Source: Fulvivirga sp. M361
Lineage (GTDB): Bacteria; Bacteroidota; Bacteroidia; Cytophagales; Cyclobacteriaceae
Length of the DNA stretch: 64,000 nt
Assembly (NCBI RefSeq): GCF_007097395.1
Contig: NZ_VKDC01000005.1
Location: 463,813 to 527,812 of the forward strand
Reading direction: 5' to 3'
The notes beneath the pieces were generated by a model. That model was not told where the DNA came from. It saw nothing but the letters and a program-made list of their open reading frames with translations, and did no database searches. The translations under genes were made by a program, and so were the position numbers. Positions 46,032 to 54,703 of this stretch are shown here, piece after piece; the stretch's first letter is position 1; each line of letters opens with the position of its first letter.

Positions 46032-47324
46032 ATGGCAGAAATCAGGCCCATTCAGGCATGGAGATTTAATGAGGAATTATCAGAAAAAATTGATCAACTC
46101 ACCTCTCCGTTATTCGACGTAGTTTCTAAAAAACAACGGGCAAAGCTTTATCAGGATCCAATAAACAGTATACATTTATCGGTACCCAACAGCAGTAATG
46201 AAGCCGCCGAACTGCTGAAAATATGGAAAAAAGAGGGCATCCTTAAACAGGACTCATTACCTGGCATCTATGTATATTATCAACATTTCTCGTTAGCCGG
46301 AAGCACAACAGCATATTGTAGAAAAGGCTTTATCTGTAATATGAAAGCGTATGATTGGGACGATCAGGTATTACTTCGGCACGAAAACACCATTCCTAAA
46401 GCTGTAAATGACAGGGTAGAACTGCTGGAACATACCCAACTCAATGTAAGCCCAACACATGGGCTCTATACTGACCCGTCCTTTGAGTTAGAAAAGTATA
46501 TGGATGAGAGTATGCTGAATCCCATTTACGAAACTGAGGACTACCAGGGCGTAAGGGATGTGCTCAGCGTTATTCATGATCGTAAAATAATTGAGCAGTT
46601 TCTGCGGGTATTGGGAGACAAGCAAGTGATCCTTGCCGATGGCCACCACAGGTATGAAGGATCCCTTCTTTATAGAAAAAAAATGACGGCAATGAACCCA
46701 CGGCACAAAGGGGATGAAGGGTATAACTATCATTTTACATTTTTGACCAATACTGAGGCAAAAGACCTGCGTATCTTACCCACTCACCGTCTTGTAAAAG
46801 GATTAGAAAGTATTGATGAAGCGAAACTCCTGGCCAAACTGGAAGAAGATTTTATTATCAAACCAGTGGAAGATGCACATATGATCAAGGAAATCATTTT
46901 AGGGAAAAAATGGGCGTTTGGACTTTTATTTAATGAAAATACCTATAAGATCAGGTTAAAGCCGGAACGTATCACCACCATGCCATGGAACTTTCCTGAT
47001 GAAATAAAAGAGCTTGACTTAACGGTACTGCATTATTTTGTAATCGAAAAAGCGCTTGGCATAGCGGGAAAAGATCAACGAACATCCGAGATCATTGAAT
47101 TTGACCGTAGCTTCAGTGATTGTTTAGCAAAAGTCATTCGTGAAGAGGCACAACTGGCACTAATTACTAAGGAAATCTCGATGGAAGATGTAAAAAAAGT
47201 GTGTTACAGTGGTCATACAATGCCTCAAAAATCGACTTATTTTTATCCTAAAGTGATTTGTGGGTTTCTTTTCAGCTCAATTAAAGAAGATGAATTTCAA
47301 CCACCGGTTTATTCTGGCTTCTAA
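46032..47324 (+). CDS. DUF1015 family protein
   Basis: The 430-residue protein has the DUF1015 layout: an N-terminal RPIQAWRFNEEL, a central PTHGLYTDP, and ILADGHHRYEGSLLYRKKM (about residues 197-215), followed by PTHRLVKGL. The family, which is found in many phyla, has no firmly established function to my knowledge. It overlaps the Maf gene by 35 bases. Confidence 0.87.
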   Translation: MAEIRPIQAWRFNEELSEKIDQLTSPLFDVVSKKQRAKLYQDPINSIHLSVPNSSNEAAELLKIWKKEGILKQDSLPGIYVYYQHFSLAGSTTAYCRKGFICNMKAYDWDDQVLLRHENTIPKAVNDRVELLEHTQLNVSPTHGLYTDPSFELEKYMDESMLNPIYETEDYQGVRDVLSVIHDRKIIEQFLRVLGDKQVILADGHHRYEGSLLYRKKMTAMNPRHKGDEGYNYHFTFLTNTEAKDLRILPTHRLVKGLESIDEAKLLAKLEEDFIIKPVEDAHMIKEIILGKKWAFGLLFNENTYKIRLKPERITTMPWNFPDEIKELDLTVLHYFVIEKALGIAGKDQRTSEIIEFDRSFSDCLAKVIREEAQLALITKEISMEDVKKVCYSGHTMPQKSTYFYPKVICGFLFSSIKEDEFQPPVYSGF

Positions 47325-47961
47325 ATCTCCCAGAAGACAGCAACTTCTGAAAGCCCTGGGCATATCCTTCGAAATACTAACGAAAGATATTAGTGAAGAT
47401 TATCCATCTGAGATGCCAGCAAATGAAGTGGCTAAATACCTGGCGGAAAAAAAGGCACTCACATTTCTGGAAGATTTAAAAGACCAAATTTTGATTGCCG
47501 CAGATACAACAGTAATATTAGGAAAGGAAATCTTAGGCAAACCCTTAAATACCAATGATGCAAGGCATATGTTATCCTTGCTTTCAGGAAAAAAGCACGA
47601 GGTTAATACAGGAGTATGTCTCTTAAGCAAATACAAAAAAGTCACGTTTTCTGAAACTACAGTAGTGAACTTTGAAAGTTTAACCACATCTCAGATTCAT
47701 GAGTATGTTGAAAACTTTCACCCTCTTGACAAAGCAGGTTCATACGGAATCCAGGATTGCATAAAGCCGGGGGTTAACCTACTCTCCAGCCTGGAGCAAT
47801 CTTTCCTAAAGAAAATAAAGAAGCCGGCACTCTTTGAAGATTCATTGCAACAAGAGACGATAAAACCACCGACCTTTTTTATTGAAAGCATCCAAGGGGC
47901 TTATTTCAATATAGTAGGGCTACCTATAGAACGGTTGTATCATGAATTGGAAGCCTTTTAA
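47290..47961 (+). CDS. maf: Maf-like nucleoside triphosphate pyrophosphatase
   Basis: Maf proteins hydrolyse non-canonical nucleoside triphosphates. The start motif FILASKSPRRQQLL (residues about 6-19), then AADTTVILGKEILGKP, MLSLLSGKKHEVNTGV and GSYGIQD identify the family; the longer C-terminus here (about 30 residues after GSYGIQD) reaches 223. I start at the ATG at 47290, inside the DUF1015 gene, because the first residues match the family N-terminus. It overlaps the next gene by 1 base. Confidence 0.92.
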   Translation: MNFNHRFILASKSPRRQQLLKALGISFEILTKDISEDYPSEMPANEVAKYLAEKKALTFLEDLKDQILIAADTTVILGKEILGKPLNTNDARHMLSLLSGKKHEVNTGVCLLSKYKKVTFSETTVVNFESLTTSQIHEYVENFHPLDKAGSYGIQDCIKPGVNLLSSLEQSFLKKIKKPALFEDSLQQETIKPPTFFIESIQGAYFNIVGLPIERLYHELEAF

Positions 47962-48896
47962 TGAAGGAAATTCTAAAATACTTAAAAAAACATCTCAAAG
48001 AAGATTTTCAGTGGGACTACTACATAGCCATTACATTGTTTCTGGTTTTATGCATAAGTGTTAACTATTACCTGGATTTTGAAGACTCGATACTGGATAG
48101 TTACTACGGTCAAAATATTAGAATATTCTATTTCTTCCTGTTTTATGGATTTGCTTATTATGGCGCAACTTTCATCGCGGTAATCTTTAAGAAACAAAAG
48201 AAGCTACTCGGGAACCCCTGGTTCTGGGTTAAAAGTGCTTTCATCCTTTTTATCATTGCCCTGGATGGCGCATTTCATCATCACAATGAATGGGTTCGTG
48301 CAAGTATTTCTCCACAAACCCAATATTTTGTTCGAAAAGTACTGGGAAACTTCATTAACATAATGACCATGCTGGTACCATTGATCCTATTCTATAAGTG
48401 GCATGACCGACGTTTAGAAAGTTTTTATGGCCTCAGTCTCAAAGGTTTTAACTACCGCCCGTATGTAAGCATGTTGCTTATTATGATGGTCCTGATAGGC
48501 TTTGCCTCTTTCATCGACAATTTCAGCGACTTTTATCCTATGTACAAAAGTAGTCTGGCCCATACATATTTCAATGTTCAGGAATGGGTATTGGTGTTGA
48601 TCTATGAACTGGCCTATGGGTGGAATTTTTTAACCATAGAACTAGCTTTCAGAGGGTTTATGATCTTATCATTATTTACTATTATGGGTAGAAATGCAGT
48701 AATACCTATGGTAGTTACCTATTGTTTTTATCATTTTGGCAAACCTGCAGGTGAAGCTATAAGCTCAATTGCAGGTGGATATATACTAGGAGTTATTGCC
48801 TTAGAAAGCCGGAGTATACTGGGAGGAGTAATGATCCATATTGGTGTGGCCTGGCTTATGGAACTGTTTGCCTGGTTACAGCAAAAGCTTTTTTGA
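47961..48896 (+). CDS. CPBP-like (CAAX protease/Abi) integral membrane protein with altered motif
   Basis: The 311-residue protein has about eight membrane spans. The C-terminal half has a CPBP-like set: IELAFRG at residues 226-232, the FYHFGK block with His258, and HIGVA with His293. In canonical members the first motif reads EExxxR; here the first Glu is replaced by Ile226, leaving Glu227 and Arg231. The protein may therefore be a non-peptidase member or use a different pair. It overlaps maf by 1 base. The stop abuts the convergent GT9 gene. Confidence 0.68.
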   Translation: MKEILKYLKKHLKEDFQWDYYIAITLFLVLCISVNYYLDFEDSILDSYYGQNIRIFYFFLFYGFAYYGATFIAVIFKKQKKLLGNPWFWVKSAFILFIIALDGAFHHHNEWVRASISPQTQYFVRKVLGNFINIMTMLVPLILFYKWHDRRLESFYGLSLKGFNYRPYVSMLLIMMVLIGFASFIDNFSDFYPMYKSSLAHTYFNVQEWVLVLIYELAYGWNFLTIELAFRGFMILSLFTIMGRNAVIPMVVTYCFYHFGKPAGEAISSIAGGYILGVIALESRSILGGVMIHIGVAWLMELFAWLQQKLF

Positions 48897-49859
48897 TTAG
48901 CTATAGATACTTTGAATTTGCTGACGTACTAAATCAACAGGAATATCTAATAATCGTTTTTCTTCTGCTTCTAGTATATTTCCTTCTAAAACCTTAGTCT
49001 TCTTCCCTACCGGGCCCCATCTACCTGCATGCATTGGCTTTTTGGTAGGGTAAAGTCCTATAGCATTAATTCCAGAAGCTGCCGCTATATGTAAAGGACC
49101 TGTGCTGCAGGCGAGCAGACCATCACACTGGCTGATTAATTCAATAAAGTCTGGCAAATTAAATTTTGCTGTAACATCCTGAACATGATCAAGTTCAAAA
49201 ATCTCTTTGTTTTCTGACTTTATCCTGTCCCCCTCTTCCTGCGTACCAGTAACCAGGATATTGAATTTTTCCGGTGACAATTGCTCTGCCAGCAACTTAA
49301 AGTTGCTGACGGTCCATTCCGCCGCACTACCCTTTGACTTCATATGAAAAACGAAGTTCACTTTTTCTGTATCTAAATAAATGGATTTGTAATCCGTTTT
49401 TTCCCATCCATAGTACTGATGAAGTTCTTCCACCTCATTCGGTAATTGAATATTCAAGTATTTGAGTAATTTAAAATTCAAAATACCTTCATGCTGATCG
49501 CTACTTTTTCTGCTAAAATTAACGAGTCGATTACAAGTCCACCAGTGAAATAATCTGTGACTCGTTCCCACTCTCGTATCAATACCAGCTTTTTTTGCCA
49601 TGGCCGCAAACTTCTTATTTGGATAGACATGTATTACAGTATCCACTTCAAGCTTTTCCAGGTCATCCAATGTAAGTGTATTCACATTGATAAACTTATC
49701 TATAAAAGGGGATTTCTTAATAACTGCCTCTGTATAATCATTGCCAAGAAAAAGAACATTACAATCAGCCATATTCTTTTTGATGATACCTGCCATAGGA
49801 AGGGTTAATATCACATCCCCTATGCTATCGGTCCGACTGATCAGAATATTATTTGCCAT
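48897..49859 (-). CDS. Glycosyltransferase family 9 (heptosyltransferase-like)
   Basis: The 320-residue protein starts with ISRTDSIGDVILTLPMAG, the acceptor-binding start typical of GT9, and has the C-terminal donor-site region LLACSTGPLHIAAASGINAIGLYP. GT9 enzymes add heptose or related sugars from nucleotide donors to lipopolysaccharide. It overlaps the upstream GT2 gene by 11 bases. The sugar is unknown. Confidence 0.87.
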   Translation of the reverse strand: MANNILISRTDSIGDVILTLPMAGIIKKNMADCNVLFLGNDYTEAVIKKSPFIDKFINVNTLTLDDLEKLEVDTVIHVYPNKKFAAMAKKAGIDTRVGTSHRLFHWWTCNRLVNFSRKSSDQHEGILNFKLLKYLNIQLPNEVEELHQYYGWEKTDYKSIYLDTEKVNFVFHMKSKGSAAEWTVSNFKLLAEQLSPEKFNILVTGTQEEGDRIKSENKEIFELDHVQDVTAKFNLPDFIELISQCDGLLACSTGPLHIAAASGINAIGLYPTKKPMHAGRWGPVGKKTKVLEGNILEAEEKRLLDIPVDLVRQQIQSIYS

Positions 49860-50613
49860 CCTTCGTCAATTGTTTCATTTTGGCATACTTTAAAAAATTA
49901 GAAACAGCTGAAAGGTAACAGATAACAAATCCATAAAACCCATCCAAAAAACCTAGCCGGATAAAGTACTTGTGAATGAATGTATATACAGGGTTTAGTA
50001 CCATATGAATAAGTACATTTACTTTTTTCCCTTTGGCCGCCCCTTCTCTGGCTGCTATATCAGAAAATGCATTAGCAGTACGTACATGATCGGCTATATT
50101 GGAATAGGAATAATGCAAAATATCGCCTACCAGTGTTTGTGAGCCGGCCCCAACGCTCAGTATTACTTTGTCATGTGGGTTTTCCCCCCCCCAGAGACCC
50201 TTGGTTTTGTTCCATAACCGAAATTTAGTATCAGGGTACCAGCCACAATGCTTTATCCACTTTCCACAATAAGAGGTCAATCGGTTCATCTCATAAGCAT
50301 CGGCTAAAGGGAGACTTTGATTTTTTAAAGTAGCAATGGACCTCTGAAGTGTCTCTGATAAAGCCTCATCCGCATCTAAAGACAAAACAAAATCGTGAGA
50401 TGCCAGTGAGACTGCATAATTCTTTTGTTGAATATGCCCTTCAAACTCATGTTCAACAAAGGTTACCCCCAACTCAATACATATCTTTTTGGTACCATCC
50501 GTCGAATATGAATCCACTACAATGATCTCGTCTACAACCGATCTCATTGAGGTGATACAACGACGTATATTATTCTCCTCGTTATATGTAATGATGGTCC
50601 CTGTTATTTTCAA
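49849..50613 (-). CDS. Glycosyltransferase family 2
   Basis: The 254-residue GT-A enzyme starts GTIITYNEENNIRRCITSM, with VVDSYSTDGTKKIC and the metal-binding DXD type motif SLDADEAL (about residues 75-82). This layout is of the LPS core beta-1,4-glucosyltransferase type (WaaE-like). A TTG at 50613 is the only suitable start close to the first strand. It shares an 11-base overlap with the GT9 gene. The acceptor is unknown. Confidence 0.86.
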   Translation of the reverse strand: MKITGTIITYNEENNIRRCITSMRSVVDEIIVVDSYSTDGTKKICIELGVTFVEHEFEGHIQQKNYAVSLASHDFVLSLDADEALSETLQRSIATLKNQSLPLADAYEMNRLTSYCGKWIKHCGWYPDTKFRLWNKTKGLWGGENPHDKVILSVGAGSQTLVGDILHYSYSNIADHVRTANAFSDIAAREGAAKGKKVNVLIHMVLNPVYTFIHKYFIRLGFLDGFYGFVICYLSAVSNFLKYAKMKQLTKDGK

Positions 50614-50717
50614 CGATCTGGTTTTTGGGCAAAATTTCTTACTTTCGCAGCTTCAAAGTAAGCCATTTTAACAAACAGTTTTTGATTTAAAGAAAGATTT
50701 TGACCCAACCCCAAGAA

Positions 50718-51458
50718 ATGAACACTATCGATAAAATTAAAATGATTCATAGGTTTTGGAGATACAGATTGCGAGCAGAAAAAGAATCTGTCCGGTTTTT
50801 ATTAGAACAAAATCTGGAAGGGTCAACTCTCATCGACATAGGGGCTAACAAGGGCATTTATACTTATTGGCTTTCAAAAAAAGCGGGTAAAAATGGTAAA
50901 GTATTTTCGTTTGAAGCTCAACCTGAGTTGGAAGACCATTTGATAGAAGTAAAGAAGGCTTTTCACCTTACGAATACGCGAATTGAAAGCGTTGGTTTGT
51001 CCAGTGAACAGGGTAAATCATATATATACAGATCTAAGATAGGTGCTGGTGGAGCTTCCATAGAAAAACAATTTTCTAATGATTCCAAAGAACTTGAAAA
51101 TTTGGAAAAAATTGGAATCGAACTGACCACTTTGGATATTTTCGCCAAAAATAACAACCTTCAAAACCTTTCATTTATAAAATGTGATGTGGAAGGTCAC
51201 GAGTTCTCGGTTTTTAAAGGAGCGAAAGAAACACTAAAACAGTATACGCCTACCTTACTTTTTGAATGTTATCATGATGAAGCCGCATCAGGGGAAATAT
51301 TCAATTTCCTGACCGCATTGGGTTACTCTGGTTTTTTTATTGCTGGCGGCGAAAAGCATCATTTTTCAAAATTTAATGATTACAAATATCCCCGGTCAGA
51401 TAATCATAGAAACTATATCTTTATGCGGAAAGATAAAATGCCAGAACTGTCAGCTTAG
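50718..51458 (+). CDS. FkbM-family methyltransferase
   Basis: The 246-residue protein has the SAM-binding motif TLIDIGANKGIYTYWLS (about residues 35-51), FSFEAQPELEDHL and FIKCDVEGHEFSVFKGA, as in FkbM O-methyltransferases. The start I favour is the ATG at 50718, after a TTG at 50700. It stands in a glycan locus and probably methylates a sugar hydroxyl. It is transcribed opposite to its neighbours. Confidence 0.86.
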   Translation: MNTIDKIKMIHRFWRYRLRAEKESVRFLLEQNLEGSTLIDIGANKGIYTYWLSKKAGKNGKVFSFEAQPELEDHLIEVKKAFHLTNTRIESVGLSSEQGKSYIYRSKIGAGGASIEKQFSNDSKELENLEKIGIELTTLDIFAKNNNLQNLSFIKCDVEGHEFSVFKGAKETLKQYTPTLLFECYHDEAASGEIFNFLTALGYSGFFIAGGEKHHFSKFNDYKYPRSDNHRNYIFMRKDKMPELSA

Positions 51459-51584
51459 CAAGCAATCTCCAGCCCCATTTCATTTAAGGTTTCCACTATC
51501 ATACTTTCATCATTTTTCATCGAAAAACTCTACGGAAGTTTTGCTTCATAGATCTATCATTATGCTAATCGCAAAAAAATAAGG

Positions 51585-52670
51585 TCAATTTTTTACAACC
51601 TGTTCGAAAATTTCAATCAACTTATCGAAATGTAATTTCGTATTGAAGAGCCTGTCCGCTTTTTGTTCACCTGATAATGCCAGGTTTTTCCGTATTTCAG
51701 GTTGTTTATAAAGCTTTTCTATGTTTTGGGCCAACTGGTCATGGTTACCCCATTCAAACAACAATCCTTCCTTTCCATTATCTACTATCTCAGGGACACC
51801 GCCTGAGTTTGTAGCAATAACGGCCACCCCTGCACGCATAGCTTCTGCCAATACCAACCCAAAGGTTTCGTTCTTTGAGGGCATAATAATCAAATCAAAC
51901 AAGGGCATTACTGATAAGGGTTGCGTATGAAATCCCTTAAAATGAAAGTGCCCCCTACTTTCATCCTCTATTTGAGACTCCAAATGTTTCTGATATTCTC
52001 CGATCATAACATCACCTATGAAATAAATATCATAATGATTGTTAGTCTTTAAAAGCTTGTTTGCAGCTTCTATCACAAGGTGTTGTCCTTTTTGATGTTC
52101 AATCCGGCTAAACACACCTATATTGAACTGTCCCGGGTTTACAATAAATGAATTGTCCAGTTGAGTTCTATCGGCTTTTTCTACACCGTAATACAAACGT
52201 CCGATTTTAGCATGATCTATAGGCAGCTTCTTTTCAGCTTCCCTTCTTAGCTGATCAGTAATCGCAATAAGAAAGTCGATCCCTCTGTAAATAAAAGTAT
52301 GATAAAGGTCCTTCTTGCTACCAGGAAGTTGCATTTGTCTGGTATGCACCACTTTGACCTTAGTTTTGGAAAGGTATTTAGCCCAAATAACCAATGGCAG
52401 ATCATCTTTATGATGAACATGGATCAGGTCAATGCTTTCCTTATTAATGATCGAAATAAGTTTTCTAATACTTGCAAGAGGGAAATGTTTAACCCTGTGT
52501 TGAACCTGATAGTGGTGTTCATCTTTGGCATCAGATAAATCAGCCAGCCGGGTATTATTCTTTGTTACTACGACTACGTGATGATCCTGACAAAGAACTT
52601 CACAACATTTCCGGAAGTATAGTTCCAATCCTCCAAGCCCTTTACCCAAACAAAGTTCTATTATCCTCAT
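51585..52670 (-). CDS. Glycosyltransferase family 4
   Basis: The 361-residue GT-B fold protein opens with IIELCLGKGLGGLELYFRKCCEVL. In the C-terminal half are FNIGVFSRIEHQKGQHLVIEA, and the donor-site motif PSKNETFGLVLAEAMRAGVAVIATNSGG with a catalytic Glu pair (ENE-type motif KNETFGLVLAE). It lies between two FkbM genes on the opposite strand. The sugar and the acceptor are unknown. Confidence 0.88.
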   Translation of the reverse strand: MRIIELCLGKGLGGLELYFRKCCEVLCQDHHVVVVTKNNTRLADLSDAKDEHHYQVQHRVKHFPLASIRKLISIINKESIDLIHVHHKDDLPLVIWAKYLSKTKVKVVHTRQMQLPGSKKDLYHTFIYRGIDFLIAITDQLRREAEKKLPIDHAKIGRLYYGVEKADRTQLDNSFIVNPGQFNIGVFSRIEHQKGQHLVIEAANKLLKTNNHYDIYFIGDVMIGEYQKHLESQIEDESRGHFHFKGFHTQPLSVMPLFDLIIMPSKNETFGLVLAEAMRAGVAVIATNSGGVPEIVDNGKEGLLFEWGNHDQLAQNIEKLYKQPEIRKNLALSGEQKADRLFNTKLHFDKLIEIFEQVVKN

Positions 52671-52915
52671 TTGCTCAAATTGATTTATCTTTTGCTTTTT
52701 TTTATTTGTACAACAGGGTTCGAAGATAGTAGGAAATTAAAACATCAAAAAAATAAGATTGTACTACTGAAACAGCTTTTCTCCTGTGTCACAAAATGCC
52801 CCCTAAACGTTCTATACTATCGTTTTATATTAAATAGCCAGTAGATTATTATCTTATTTCCAAAAGTTCACTTTGAAAAATTTAATGCTTACCTTGCGCG
52901 ACAAATTGAATTTTA

Positions 52916-53605
52916 ATGAGTAAACAAAAGGCATATAAGGACATTTATTTGAAGTGCAAAAACAAAGGCATTCAACCGACACATACAGCTGAAGTGGGAG
53001 TATATTTACCCGAGACGTCCAACATCCTTGATTTTATCAATGATGGCATACGTACTACACTGGTAGAGCCTGACCCGGACACCGTTAAAGTTATCAACAG
53101 CTACTTTTATGACCTAAATAATGTTACACTCTATCCTGTAGCTGCTTATTATAAAAATGGAACCGTTTCGTTGTATCGTAGAGCTGCTTCCACTTTTTTG
53201 GGAGATTCGGGTCCAAGCCCGGCCATGGTCAACGACAGGTACGAAACTTCCGATGATGATAAATTTGAAGTAGAAGCTAAAATGTTTTCAGAAATAGACG
53301 ATGGTACCATTGATCTGTTAAGTGTGGATATTGAAGGCGCTGAGTGGTATGTCATTCAACATTTGGTAAGCAGACCTATGGTTATATCCGTAGAGACTCA
53401 TGGCAAGTATTATATTAATCCAAAGCTTAAAGAGATTGAGGATTGGATGGAACAAAATGGGTATATCATTTGGTATAAAGACCGTTCAGATACTGTGTAT
53501 ATTAAAAAAGAGCTTCACCATCCTTCTGTTTTTGAAAACATAAAGGTTGGCATGTTCAATATCTACCTGCGCTTAAGGCGAGCAAAAAAGATCTTTAAGA
53601 GATAG
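52916..53605 (+). CDS. FkbM-family methyltransferase
   Basis: The 229-residue protein has AEVGVYLPETSNILDF at the SAM loop, VEPDPDTV, and IDLLSVDIEGAEWYVIQHLV (about residues 135-154), the FkbM signature. It differs from the FkbM at 50718, with a degenerate glycine-rich loop. It overlaps the convergent GT9 gene by 11 bases. About 245 non-coding bases lie upstream. Confidence 0.82.
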   Translation: MSKQKAYKDIYLKCKNKGIQPTHTAEVGVYLPETSNILDFINDGIRTTLVEPDPDTVKVINSYFYDLNNVTLYPVAAYYKNGTVSLYRRAASTFLGDSGPSPAMVNDRYETSDDDKFEVEAKMFSEIDDGTIDLLSVDIEGAEWYVIQHLVSRPMVISVETHGKYYINPKLKEIEDWMEQNGYIIWYKDRSDTVYIKKELHHPSVFENIKVGMFNIYLRLRRAKKIFKR

Positions 53606-54599
53606 ATTCCAGGAGGGGTTCAATAGATATTGATAATGCACATTTAAAATGTCCTTCAGGGCACTTTTGATGTCCATGTAAGCCACAAGGCCTGCAACTT
53701 AGCGGTTCCCTTACCTCTACAATTGAAGCATCTTCTGATAATGGCGTAAAACCAAATCCAGGTACTGTAGAACAAAACACTGCCGTAACTGCAGCATTCA
53801 TAGCACTCGCAAAGTGTAACGGCGCCGAATCATTTACGTAATTCATGGCGGCATCCTGCATTAAAGCACAAGAGGCTAATGGTGATAGTTTACCTGCTAA
53901 AACAGTGACCCTTTTTTCATTTTGAGCATCAGATTGTATTTGTTCGCAAATTGTACTATCTCCCGGAGCGCCAAGAAGGTATATGTCAAAGTCATCAGGA
54001 ATGGCATCAATTAATTCCACCCATTTTGACACAGGCCACTGTTTGGTGTGCCAGACTGAAGCCGGTGCAATACAGATGAACCGATTTTCCTTGTATTTTC
54101 TTACTTCATCATAATGGTTTGGCAAGGGGTATAACCTGGGCCTTGCTGACTTTTTCGATGGAGATAGATCACCGATAAGTTGGTAATTACGCTCCACTTC
54201 ATGCACAGGTGAATCAGCGTCTATCTTGTGAATGAAGGTATAGTTAAAGAGCCTGGATAAAGGATTCTTTTGAAACCCCCTGGTTTGACGCGCTCCGGAT
54301 AGCACGGTTATGACTCCGGATGTAAAAAAACGCTGTAGATTTATTACGAGGTCAAACTTTTCTTTTCGTAAAGAAAGGATAATACGGATAAGGTTTCTAA
54401 TCTTATTTTTTTTATCAAACACCCAAACCTTCAAAAAAGGGTGATTTTTTAAAACTGTTTCATTACCCTTTCTGACCAGGTAATGCAGCTCTGCATTCGG
54501 GTAACTGACACGAAGTGATTCCAGTAAGCTGGTGCCAAGAATAACGTCTCCCAGAAAAGCAGTTTGAATGACAAGGATCTTATTTAGCGGTCTACTCAT
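53595..54599 (-). CDS. Glycosyltransferase family 9 (heptosyltransferase-like)
   Basis: This is a second GT9 enzyme of 334 residues, with ILVIQTAFLGDVILGTSLLESL at the N-terminus and YVNDSAPLHFASAMNAAVTAVF near the C-terminus. The cysteine-rich end (SCRPCGLHGHQKCPEGHFKC) has four cysteines in a possible metal-site pattern also found in other GT9 enzymes. I start at the ATG at 54599; a longer frame to 54641 is less likely. It closes the glycan locus. Confidence 0.86.
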   Translation of the reverse strand: MSRPLNKILVIQTAFLGDVILGTSLLESLRVSYPNAELHYLVRKGNETVLKNHPFLKVWVFDKKNKIRNLIRIILSLRKEKFDLVINLQRFFTSGVITVLSGARQTRGFQKNPLSRLFNYTFIHKIDADSPVHEVERNYQLIGDLSPSKKSARPRLYPLPNHYDEVRKYKENRFICIAPASVWHTKQWPVSKWVELIDAIPDDFDIYLLGAPGDSTICEQIQSDAQNEKRVTVLAGKLSPLASCALMQDAAMNYVNDSAPLHFASAMNAAVTAVFCSTVPGFGFTPLSEDASIVEVREPLSCRPCGLHGHQKCPEGHFKCALSISIEPLLESIS

Positions 54600-54656
54600 T
54601 ATGGATGCCACCAAAGTAGTAGTATTTAAGGTCACAGACAACGCCTGACCTACTTA

Positions 54657-54699
54657 TCACCGGGAAAATAGTTTAATGCACAGTCAGATATCCCGGTGA
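54657..54699. repeat. Inverted repeat between the adaptor gene and the GT9 gene
   Basis: TCACCGGGA (54657-54665) and TCCCGGTGA (54691-54699) are perfect 9-base arms with a 25-base loop, just after the stop codon of the HlyD-like gene on the minus strand. There is no T-run after it, so a factor-independent terminator is uncertain. Confidence 0.45.
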
Positions 54700-54703
54700 G
54701 CTA

